Positions 1 through 11,653 of a stretch of 64,000 nucleotides of DNA are shown here, one piece after another. The notes below the pieces were generated by a model, which was not told where the DNA came from, made no database searches, and worked only from the letters and a program-made list of their open reading frames with translations. The stretch comes from Sipunculus nudus. Taxonomy: Eukaryota; Annelida; Sipuncula; Golfingiida; Sipunculidae. Location of the stretch: assembly GCA_026874595.1 (NCBI GenBank), contig CM049313.1, positions 15,187,508 to 15,251,507 on the forward strand, written 5' to 3'. The translations under genes and the position numbers were made by a program. Each line of letters opens with the position of its first letter. The first letter of the stretch is position 1.

Positions 1-3000
1 TTAAGAGATACTGGTGGAAAAATCAGGTCATGAAATCAAGATCAAGACCATAAGAGCCTTGATCTTGTAAAGATCTGAAGTTAAGCTGAGCATGAAAAGT
101 GATGGATTCAGTTCCTTGCACAGCTGCCCCCTGTTGGCAGGTACATGAACTACAACAAAGCCCAGCTGAAGACCATCTCGCCAAACCTGTTCACCTGGTC
201 CCAAAACTGATTATCACAGTGAACCATTCCAGATATAAAACGTATATTACAACGTAAATATCCCCTATCTGTAGGGTCGTAGAAGAGGGCTCTTTGGAAC
301 AGTCAGGAAAGTGAGATTTGGCAGTATTTAAGCCTGTGTATACATTTTATAATAAAGAGAAACAAACTTTAGCGTTGATCTCAGTTATTTCTGGAGCATG
401 ATCCTAAGGACATACCTTGTATAGTCCAAATGACTTTACAAGTATCTGTCTGCACCAAAGTTCTATCTGCTAACTAAATCCACTTGTATTTTGCAGTATG
501 CCAGCAGATTTTAGGAGCCCAGCTAATTTTATGGCTTAAGCCAAGGCCTTGATTTTGATATTATAAATGGTTAACTTCTGAAACAGGTTCATCTTACTAG
601 TGGGTTTAGAATCTAAAGTAAACATTGTTTGACTGTAAGCCAGAGATAAACACCATACCAGGCAGAATATGTTTATATTGTTAGTAAAACAAAATTTGTT
701 TGTTCAGTACTTTTCAATTTTTAGTAGACGGATGTTTCGTTTAGATATATTCCTAGAATTTTAGATAATTACCTAGAATTAGCATACTGTAACCACAGTG
801 GGTGCTAGCTTGACTTTGCAATACAGGGTTCCAAGCATTTCATCAAAACAAAACTAAAAAAAACATGGCAAAAGGGGGAACCTCACAATTAAACCAACAG
901 CTCTCAGTTAAGCACATGGGTATGTTAAGTGAACATCCCATTATATGCTGCAGCAAGAACAACACGGACATTTGTACCTGTAATGTTTTATTTCACCAAA
1001 CTTGACTGAGATAATTTACAATAACAGGAGAGGGTAAGGTCACCCCGTGAAGTATTTACAAGGTGAAGGCAACGTGGCTCTGTACAAACCAACGGGAATT
1101 AGCTTAAAAATATAGAAGTCTGCTTTGTCTACAGAATCGCCATACTGACCTCACAGGAAATCCAGAATTCTAAAATATATCAGATCTGTTTGTGCATCAG
1201 TATACAAGAAAGCAACCCCTACCAACCTGCCCTAGGTCGATGTCAATTACGGATTATTTTTAATATAAATATACTTTCCATTTAAGATGTAAAATTGTGC
1301 TGTATGGAATATTAAATAAAAAGTGAATGAAAATGTGAATAAAATACAAAATAAAAAGATCTTGAAGAATGAGAGTTAGTTAACTGATAAATTAAATGCA
1401 ATATTTGCTCAAAAACTGACATTTCTCCAAACAACAGGAACAGTATATTGACTATTCTTTGTTGGCCGATTTCATGTTTATGTCAACAATAATTTATACA
1501 GCTTTGTATCTTCAGAACTTGCTGAAATAAAGCACTGAAATCTTGAAAATGAAGCAAACAACAAAAATATAAATTTAAATAAAATAAAATTAAATTCATT
1601 AATAAATTTTATAAAAAAAAAAATAATGTACATTATGTTGACACCATTTTCATGGGAAAAGATCATCTGTATCCAGTTATTAACTGACACAGGCGTTTCC
1701 TTGGGGTAAGACGGTATATACCATGTATTTTTCATATCCATTTCCTTTTTGTATTGTTTGTATACCATCTTAATTGTAGTTACAGTTGTGTCCACTAATG
1801 TCAGCAGCCTCTCTAAGACTTCTCACCAGTAGATGGCATTTCAGTATGGTTAACAGGTTTTGGCATCTACCGGTCAGTAGTCCGAGGTCTGCTGACACAA
1901 GTCAGTGGCTTACCTTTAAATCTATTTGAATGTATAACACCACACCAGCCTTGTATAAATGCAATTATCCAGAGACTTTCTTGCGGTAAGATATTTTCAG
2001 AATTGCTGACCTTCCTGTGTGACCCTGTATAATGATTTGTATGGAATTATCTAGGCACATAAACCCCTGTCTGTTGGTCCACCTTACACATCACAAAGAG
2101 GACTAAGAAACTACTATTAAACTGGTCCATTAAAGTAATGTAAAATGGTGCAATTTATATTAATCTGGAATATGGTAATCAAAGAAAAGTTATCATTAAA
2201 CTTTAATGTAGTATATGCTATATGGAATATAAGCTACATGGGCCACTATTTTTGTTTGGTCATGATAATATATGATAATATATGTGTACATCAAACTTGT
2301 ATGATTACAGAAACGATGATACAAAACTCAATATATTACAATATTTATAACACTTCTTGATGAAATCATTGCAATACACTGTAAATCACCAAACTGCTGA
2401 ATACCAATAAACAAATAAAACATGCATGGAATATTTTCATATACAGTGGCAAAATGACTACATAAGAATAAGACTGAAATGGCATAATTAAATTTTTATA
2501 TCATATGGCTAACTGATGTTTTTACCAATACAGTGAATGGAATACCCAAAACACATTTAAAAAGCAACCTGTAAGTAAGCTACATTATATATCAAGATTG
2601 AGAAATATCTCTGATTTTACACAAAGGCACATTTTAAAAACGTACCCATTTTTGTGTGTTTTTTTTGCAGAGGAGGAAAGTTAAATAAATTATACAAATA
2701 AGTCATGTTGCTGTGGTAAATATTTGATTGTCTAGAGTATGGAATTAACTTTACAGCACAAGCTTCACGGTGAATTTCAATCCACGCTTGTTAACATTTT
2801 CAGCCCTTTGACTAACAGTGACTGGTTTAATCAATACAGGAGCTACATGATTAACTGGCTCACAAAGACGACACACAAACATATAAATCATTGCTCATTC
2901 TCCTGATATTTGACTGAATACAGCCACAATTGCACAACTTGATTACATTGGCATATACCAGATGTACAAACAAAGCTGAGTTAGTAATTCTTTACAGTTC

Positions 3001-3357
3001 AGATATGGTTAATCTTGCTTTTAATTTCACAGATAAAGCAGCAATTGTACCTTGTAGCAACCTGTAAGTACGCTTGTGAGGACTCAGTATGACATTGTTC
3101 ATTTGCATCTGTTCACTATACTGTCTTTTTTTTTTAGCCTGGTTCATTTGTGATACTTGCTATTGACTCACTGTCATGTGATTAAATATCATATATGTGA
3201 CCATTTTCCTGGCTTTGCAATTTATGAGGTTTATGAATGCAAGACCAGTTACTTAAGGGTCCAATAACTCTCTAATATTGACATCTCTTTATTATGTGCT
3301 ATAGCTCCAATCATTGTCCATAACTGGGAGATTCCACTTCATACAGTAGTACATGGA

Positions 3358-3430
3358 AGTTTATGTACATCACTGGTCTTTATGTACATCACTGGATTTT
3401 ATGTACATCACTGGACTTTATGTACATCAT
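3358..3430. repeat. Minisatellite, about four copies of a ~21-bp unit
   Basis: The core TTATGTACATCACTGG recurs head to tail four times with variable two- to four-base spacers; the last copy decays into TTATGTACATCATAAACC. Confidence 0.85.
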
Positions 3431-3518
3431 AAACCTTTGTTGGTCTTAAACACAGAGTGAAAAGCTGAAATCTGTATACAAAATAGTTCTCCTACATTAA
3501 AGTATAGCAATAACAAAA

Positions 3519-3778
3519 GTAACCCATAACCCTGAATAATATGATATTGATTCATTTTATCTGGCCATTCATGTTTGCCATAATTTAAATTGGCCTTCTG
3601 ATATTTACACAAAATCATCTTAACTGACTACCAAGACATTTGACTACCAAGTAACCCATAACCCTGTATAAAATGATATCCAACCATTTTATGTGGACAT
3701 TTATGTGAGCCATTATTTAAATTGTTCTGCTATTTGCAAAAAAAAACCCATCTTAACTGACTATCAGGACAATGTCAA
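3519..3778. repeat. Tandem duplication, 131-bp period, two diverged copies
   Basis: GTAACCCATAACCCTG at 3519-3520 recurs at 3651, and the following bases stay alignable (ATGATAT, CATTTTAT, TTTAAATTG, CATCTTAACTGACTA) with substitutions and small indels. Confidence 0.8.
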
Positions 3779-5197
3779 ACTAAGCAGACACCTACATTTA
3801 CAACCTTTGCTACGGGTCCGGTAGTCATTTTTTATCATGTTTCTGAATGAAGTACTATGATATATTTTTTTCAGATATTAACTAATCAGTATTCTACATA
3901 TTTAACACTGAATCCAGCACAAGCAGTCTTTTTTTTATAAAATGACAGTATGATAACATTTATGACTTTAAGATATGTTAGATGATCATCAAATCTAACA
4001 TTCACATGTATATAAAATTTACAGTACCTGGTTAGAGTAAGACACAACCATATTTATTTTAAACAATTACTAAATATTTACTGATTAATATGCAAATGGC
4101 TCCTATTTAGTAGAATAATAATTTATTCTGAGACAGGTAAAATAACAAATACTGGAATTAACATACCGGTACTTAATATAAAATGAAGAGTAGTTTGTTT
4201 ATCACACTAATATCAAACAAGAATAAATCAGCATGACCTTTATACTCCCACAAGGTGAATACTGCACCAACCAAAATTTCAGCTTCTTGTCAGAAGATTA
4301 CCACTCCCCTTCTATAAGTTGAGGTACAATTTCCAAATAATTTAGTGATCCATGCTTAATGATTTCAACAGACATTTTTAATGCTGGGATGAGAGCTAAT
4401 GCAGTAAAAACATGAGAAACAAATTTCATTTTTTTGTTCCAAGAAAGTTAAAATATTTCACCGGACTTCTTTGTATGTAATATGATAAGATCAAATTCCT
4501 TATCTGATAGTATCCTTATTTTACATAAGCAAACCCTCACAGAATTTGAAATAAGAAATATATAATTAAGCAAGCATATAAATAATTAAAATATATCCCA
4601 ACTGAAATTTACACAGCAAGCACCTCCCAGTCACATAAGCTTAATGAGGAATAATTATTCACAGATTTTATAATAACTTGTAAACAAGACAAAAAGATTT
4701 GTAAAACAAACACAAAATGACGTTGCATTGTTGAAGACTGCTGACTCTGTCTGGAATTCATCTGAATGAGCTCACAGCACCACCTAGTGACAGCAAACTG
4801 ATCCCCACAAGTTTCCTATTTCTGAAAATAAAATATATCATATATATCAAATATATTAGTATTGGCCAAAATATTTACTGAATGTTTAACATAATAGAAA
4901 CTTTCTTCCTTTTTGTTGAAATATATCTGATTCAACAGTGTTTAGAATTGACTTTTCTAAGAGACCCTTGCACCATATCTTCCTTGATAGTGATTCTAAA
5001 AGAGAACTACACAGGTTTAAATAACATAATTCTAAGGCCAAAAAAAAAAGGTATGGTTCTCAGGCACCACCAGCTAAAATTTTACCCCCCGCATCAACAA
5101 TTTTTATTTTGATTTTAATCTTTCAAGAAGAAAAAAAATGCAATACAATTTGGTAGGTTTTCCTTTTTTATGTAGTGCTTTTACCTGTTTAGAAAAA

Positions 5198-7817
5198 ACA
5201 AGGGACCTATGGGTCACGGCGCTCAGCTGTTATATATGATAAAAAATATGATTTAGAAATGAGGCACATGCTGGTTTTGTGTGGTAATAAGTAACAGCTG
5301 TATTATGAGTTGTTGTTGTTAAGCTTATGTATGATTTTGATAGTACCTTTGGAGACAGAGAAGAGAATTGATTTCATTTATTTTATTAACAAATGGAGTA
5401 CTATTGTCACACAGATTTTGACTTGGCCATATAACTTATAAGCAGAACATATAATATAAGAGTTTAACTATTTATTAAAAAATTACAAATATTGTCCCAG
5501 ATATAATTTTTATTAAAAATAATAAGAGAATCGTATGATTTTTAAAATGAAATATAACTGAAATGATTATTAAAATAATATTAAAGAATATATTCATGAA
5601 TGCATTCATGAATACATTTGGAAAGTATTTGCACTGGTATTCATATACTTTCATTTTTACCTGAATTCCCATTCTTTATGCAAGAAATTTTATAATGGAG
5701 TACATATTCATATTCGTATTTAAATACAATTGCAAAGTATTCCCACCATGTCTAGTATTTATTCAGTTTTCACCAAACAATGGTGTTGAGAATCCAGAAT
5801 GTACAAAATTCACACATTTAAATAATGATCATAAGTACCTGGTTTTATGGCTTTTATTTATATTAAAAAAAAAAATAAATGTGATATATTAATTTTGGAC
5901 TAATTTCACATCAATCTACACACTAGACACAGTAGGAATCTAGATTAATTTTTTCAACTGCATCTTTGTCTATCATTAATTTTTCTTCATATGATCCCTA
6001 ATGATTAGTAATGAATAATATGATTTACTTTTTTATTATTAAAATTGAACTGAAAAATGCCATAGGTGACTGCATGGTGTTATTTGGAATATGTGACATT
6101 CTATCCATCGATACAAGATTCTTATATCATCCGTAACTGCAAGTTAATTCCCTATTATTATAAACTAACAAATTCCTTTTCTATTTTTCTTTAATTTGTT
6201 ATTAAAAACCAATAAAAATTGATTAATTTATTGTTTATTGTTATGTTGTTGGTTAAAACTACTAGATGAGTTGGGCTGGGACACCTGGATCAACTGTGGC
6301 TGGCCATAAGCTGCCTGGCTGCCCAAGTATATGCCTCGCCTGAAGCGTGCATAATTTGCTGAAAGTTCAACAAGGTCAACATACAGGTGACTCAAGAGTG
6401 GCTGGAGAGAGCCAAGGTCTGACATGGTCTCATAAAAACATTAATAAAAGCTACAATTTTTGGCCAATTTCTTTCAGCTTTCTAAAACTAAAAAGCTGAT
6501 ATCCTTATGTGTGCATGATATGAAAATTATATAAACAGATCTCACATGAAACAAAAGTGAAATGGTAAAAGTTGGGCAAAATTTAAGGTATTAATTTTAT
6601 ATTTATACTAATAACTTATAAAATTAAAAAAAATCAGAACTAATTTTGGGTATTCAATTGAATCTTGATTAAATAATGTTACATCCCTGACAAAAAATCT
6701 CTAGCTTCAGCAAGCCCCTTGTTAAGGGAGTAAATATATTTCTTGATTTTTTACAAAGTGCATTATGTTTGGGCCCATAACTTAAAACAATTACGCAATA
6801 CTGACATCATTTCTGGCATGTGCACAGAGAATGTATAGAAAAACATGTATGATATATATGATTAAAGTCAGATCAGTGATTTTGATATTAGGCAATATTG
6901 AAGTGTAACAATGGGTTTTTAATTGGAAAATTGAAGTTTTTCATTAATATCTCAAAGGTATTAGGTCCTAGTGACCAAATTCTTGGCATGATAGGGGATT
7001 TTGGATACATCTAATTGTATGCCAAATTTTACAAACTGAGAGCTTAAGCTATAGAGCTGAGCTCTTGCAAACTGCATAACACTAGCCTGATGTAAACAAT
7101 ATGTTACATGGTGCTTAAAAACTTGAATAAAATATACAGTTTTTGATCAACTGGTTTCAAATTTTTGGTGTTAACAGACAAAATGCTAACAAAAACATGC
7201 TGAGAAAATTAAATCCACAGTACTTGCAGGAAAAAAACGTGCCATGGTCAAAGTAAGGCAAAATTTAAGGTACCAATTTTTTATTTTTGTTAATATTTTA
7301 AAAAATTTAAAGGATTTTGATCTAATTTTGGGTATACAATTTAATTTTGATTAATTAAAGTTATATTACTTGAAAAAAAGTCCATAGCTTTAACAAGTTT
7401 TGTGTTAAGTGATCAAATATCTTTCCTGATTTTTTACAAAATGCATTATGTTCTGGCCCATAACTTTCTTAAATTATATAATACAGACATAATTTCAGGC
7501 ATGTACATAGGAACTATATAGAGAAATATTTATGGTAAATATGAGGAAAAACAGATGAGTGGTTTTGATATTAGGCAGCCCTGAAGTGTGAAAATAGGTT
7601 TTAAATAAAAAATTGAGGTTTTTCCTTAATACCTAAATGGAACAAAGTCGCAAAGACCCAGTTTTCGGCTTGGTAGGAGATCTTGGGGACATCTAACACT
7701 ATGCCGAATTTTAGGTTCCTAGGTCTTAAGGTTTCAAAACGTGCCACATCTACGGACGGACGGACGACGGACAATGTACCACGACTATAGCTCAGATGAC
7801 TTATAGTCAGCTGAGCT
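5198..7817 (-). mobile_element. Helentron-like (HINE-type) non-autonomous element, copy A
   Basis: Read on the minus strand: the 5' end is AGCTCAGCTGAC, then a GTCCGTCC-rich stretch (about 7740-7775). The body holds two related units about 683 bp apart (compare CATTATGTTTGGGCCCATAA at 6761 with its relative at 7444). At the 3' end an inverted copy of the 5' motif (CAGCTGAGC, 5221-5229) is followed by a near-palindrome (5204-5215, relative of GACCCATGGGTC) and CCTTGT into a T-run. Short subterminal inverted repeats, a 3' hairpin and insertion in T/A-rich sequence without duplication fit Helentron-associated elements (known architecture; family call is inference). No Rep/helicase coding. Borders are fixed by the empty site at 48.7 kb. 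Confidence 0.6.
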
Positions 7818-7861
7818 AAAAATTATGTTATTATCATACTTTTCCCTGATCATATGACATT

Positions 7862-7867
7862 TTTATT
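7862..7867 (-). terminator. Candidate polyadenylation signal AATAAA
   Basis: TTTATT on the plus strand reads AATAAA on the gene strand, about 96 nt past the stop codon. It lies in the right arm of the TIR element at 5035-7928, so the transcript end appears to be transposon-derived. The corresponding position in the sister copy at 48.8 kb reads GATAAA. No cDNA evidence; assignment by position only. Confidence 0.45.
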
Positions 7868-7962
7868 GAAACATACAAAAGAAAGGTATACAAAAGTGCT
7901 TGGGAATGATACCTTTTTTTTCTTGCCTGAATCATCTAACATTACTGACCTGATAGTCACAA

Positions 7963-8101
7963 CTACTTAGGTCGCCCGTTTATCTCAAACACTGTCATAT
8001 CCTCGTCATCATCGTCAGCATCCAGTGGTCTCATCTCCATATTGTCATCTGCTGAGGCTAACACACCGTATTTCTTTGTCTTGCTCTTCAATCGTCGCAA
8101 C
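7963..8101 (-). CDS. FAM174: FAM174-like exon 2: cytoplasmic tail and stop
   Basis: Acceptor: a T-rich tract then CCAG|G at 8104-8101. The first base completes AGG (Arg109) after exon 1, then the frame reads LRRLKSKTKKYGVLASADD, followed by NMEMRPL, DADDDDED, MTVFEINGRPK and TAG at 7965-7963. Basic juxtamembrane residues followed by an acidic cluster match the C-terminus of FAM174 proteins. Only 46 codons, so it is easily missed; nothing else in the surrounding 8 kb looks coding. Confidence 0.86.
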
Positions 8102-11100
8102 CTGGAAAAAAACAATTAAATTTGGTAAACAAGAAATGTTTATGTTGGATCCAAAATACATGTATCTACCTGCAAAAGGCAAAATAATTTCAACTAAGAA
8201 AAAAATATCAAGGTAAAGAGGTAAAGATGGGTGTGTATAGTCTGATATCACTGACAATGTCAGTCTCATCTAACTTTACACTTTGCCTTCCTGGTCTTTT
8301 GGGCCTGTTCCTCCTTGTTGCGTTTTTCGACTCCCTGGGGGAGTTTACAACCTGAGCAGCCATATCAGGAGCTATAGGAGATTATTTGTTCTACATCTGC
8401 CTGCCATCGCTTACCAGTTCCCATACACTCCTGGGTTGAAAGAGAGCACACCCTTGTGGTAAAGACTTTGGCAAGGGTCTTAGCGCAGATAGAAGTCACA
8501 ACTGGACGCAAACCCATAACCTTGCAGTCACAAGTCCAGCACCTTATCCATTACACCACTAAGCTCCACAAAATATACATTTTAATATAACATACAGAGT
8601 CCCTGAATCAGACCATTGGATGCTCTGTCTGAGAGATAATTTACCCATGAAAGAATGGACTGAACTGTGATATTTGCATTATGCATGCCAAGTCCCTACT
8701 TTTTACATGCAATACATTCATGTGACAGTCAATGGCAGGTATCCCTCTGTGATGCTCACACACTACTGGGTTCAAGTGACATCACTTGGAAACACTCTTA
8801 GTTCAGACTGATGAAGACAGGTGGCACTGTTTGTACTGATGTAACACCTCATCCTGACATAGTTGTCTGGGCCTGACTGAAGGCATTTCTGCTTATGATA
8901 ACTGCTGCCATCTTGTGGTAACTTTAATCACTAAATAATTGTGGTTTAAGCATCATATAATGTTCACATTCACAGTTTCCGCTGGGTCAGAACACTGCAT
9001 TAATCAAAGCTGTCAGGAATCAGGATATAACATTAATCATCAGTAACAATCTAAATGAGCAGTGCTAATCATACACAATGAGCCTGTGTGCAGGCAGATT
9101 TGAAAGTTCTTCAAACCAAAACAAAAACGTAAATCGGTGACAAACTTCCCTCTCTGCTAATCATTGTTTGCATTACAATAATGGCTAATATAATCTTAAT
9201 CAGTAGTATTTATTATGCACACACACACTGAGCATATGTGTGAGCAGATCTGATCACACTTTATCCCAAAACAAAAACCCAGATCTGTTACAAATTTTCT
9301 TATCTGATAGAAATAATCACTGTTTGCATTACAGGAATTAATGGCTAATATATTCACTTTCTCCTGGTGAACAGAAAGTAAATAATATCAAGTTTTTTCT
9401 CTTCCTTAACAGATTTTATCACATAATTACCATGTATGTTTACTGCCAAATGGGGTGAAGAAAAATTCTGTATATTAATAAAAGGAAGAGATTGTGCATG
9501 CATTTTATATAACTGAGAATATAATTCAGCTCAAATGCTTTTTCGAGGTCCGTAATCAAGATGAAATTTACTTAAAATGTGATATTTTTATCATGCTGAC
9601 ATAAATAGGTATGCTCAAGCATGACTGATCTAGTATAGGTGAGCCTCTTTTCGACTGATGTTGTGTACAAGTATGCTTCCTCACTTGTGATCAAAGTATA
9701 TACATAATATATTATACCATACTTTTGTGGAGGTAACCATCTCCACTTTTTTTTAATGCTTGCTTAACTAAGTATTATGTAAATCTGCAGAATAAAATTC
9801 TGGTTTCAGACTGTGACAACACATGATAATTCTAGCATCAACCATGTTTGGTGTATCACTCCTGCAGGTCATGGGTGTGTGTCATTCCCATTGCAGGATC
9901 ATAACACCAAGGAACCCCCAAAAGGCGCACTTGTTTGTGAATGAAACATGACTGTTGGGCACAGTCTCCCCATTAAACCTTCAGAGCACTCACCCTGGGC
10001 ATGGGCCGACCGTGATAAATCTCACTGCCTTGGCTGAGATTTGAACTCATGATCTCCCGGCATTGAACCCTGTGTTCTGCCCCTGTGCCACAGATTGAGA
10101 AGCCGTTTATTTATTCCATACTTAATACAAGGCCCTGACGCTGGTTCCAATGATTTTACTGTTAAATTTCTCCGCCCTAACTCTCACACATGCCTAGACC
10201 ACTGAAACATGAACAACGCCTTTTGATAGAGCTTTCTAATTACAGCAAACTTTAGTTTCATTTTTGTTTGTTTTGACAAAATTATATTGATAAATGGTCA
10301 ATTGAACTCATATTTTTTAAGTATTCATGTGACCATAGTGAATGTTTCTTGCCCAAATTAACATTCTTCTGATACTTAATTGTCTATAAAAATCTAAGTA
10401 ATTGTTTAATATCAAGGAATATTTTCATTTGTAGTTTAAACCACATGACACATAATCAATTTTGTATAACAGAATGTGAAGCCAGTAAGCCAGTCTGTCA
10501 TGTTGCAGTAATAATCAGTCATTTTGTGCAACAGAGAGTTCCATAAAAAAAGTAGGATATTGCTGAGTAGTACTAAAACTTTATATGGGAAAGTCTGATA
10601 TTACAGACTTCAGTTTAATTAATCAAGCTTAATGACACATGACAGAGCCTAATACAGAGTTTAGTCAGGTTTAATTTAGATAACTGGTACATGTTCATGA
10701 CTTATGACGTGCTGAAGTGTGTCAATTTATTTAAATGTAGTCCAAATCAGAGCAAGTCAACAACAGCAGGAATTATGTGTACAGGTACTAACTGGACTGC
10801 TTGGGCCGATCCACAATTTTGAGCTTGACCGGACCAGCAACAAAATACAGGACCACTTACCCCTGGACCCAACCTGTCCGGACCACCCCTTTTGAAACAT
10901 AATGGTTTTGGCAACTGCTGAATTTCTTTCATGTGATAAGTTTCAACCTGCAACATTTGTTTTGAATAATGGGCCTGTGCTTGTAGGTAGCCATCCATTC
11001 TTTAACACGGCACAATTAATAACCATTAGATCCAGAAACTTCTTACTGTACATCCAGGGAGTTCCTAGAAAAAATTCCTCAGAAATCTGAAATTAGGTCA

Positions 11101-11621
11101 TGGTGACCTATTTTTGTGACCTACAGGCTTATAAGACTCATTAACCACAATGTACTAGAACCACTGACAGAAACTTTGTTTCAAGCAAGATGTTATAGTT
11201 ACCTGAATTCCAGGGTTGGTGAAGGGGGTTGGTGAGGTCAGCTGGTTTATTTATTTTTATTAATATTTGCATCAGCTTGTATAAATTTAGTTTTATCTTG
11301 TATAATTTTATTTTTATCTTGCATAATTTTATTTTGAATTTGAATTTCAAAATATTATTTTTTTTATCATCATTAAATGAATGAACTGGACTGCTTGGAC
11401 TGGCCCACTCTTAGTACCGGACTACCCACAGCTGGACCAGACCTGGAGCTGGATCAGACCTGGAGATGGTCTGGTCCATACCTCTAAATGTGTGTGTGAT
11501 CATGTGCTTGATTGTGTGTGTATGTTCATGTCAACAGAAATACCACTTGCACTACGCAGGTATTTGTAGTCAGACATGATTGAATCCTCCATGTATATCT
11601 GCTGATTTTAATTCCCATATT

Positions 11622-11653
<32 letters not shown>

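Larger units (their letters stand above)
1..5034. other. AT-rich downstream flank without a recognisable gene
   Basis: Only short chance ORFs with no domain-like composition, A- and T-runs, and two small tandem duplications (listed separately). No splice-bounded open stretch was convincing on either strand. Confidence 0.6.
5035..7928. mobile_element. Non-autonomous TIR element (AGGC-poly(A)-GGTATGGTTCTC family), split by a later insertion
   Basis: Left terminus AGGCC, an A-run, GGTATGGTTCTCAGGCACC (5035 onward). The right terminus ending at 7928 is its imperfect inverse (...GATACC, T-run, TTGCCT). The left arm (5035-5197) and right arm (7818-7928) together match the uninterrupted copy at 48547-48900; the 5198-7817 block between them is a separate element. 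No clear target duplication and the superfamily is not assigned. Confidence 0.7.

Noticed and set aside
9090-9360. Related GAGCATATGTG / GAGCCTGTGTG and TGTTTGCATTACA blocks
   Set aside because: An imperfect local duplication of about 157 bp; too diverged to call a feature with confidence.
9896-10103. Possible functional tRNA gene
   Set aside because: B box is good, but arms do not pair into a full cloverleaf and it is fused to a SINE body.
10747-11569. AACTGGACTGCTTGG occurring at about 10791 and 11384, considered as transposon ends
   Set aside because: Same orientation, not inverted, and no flanking duplication; left as an unexplained short direct repeat.
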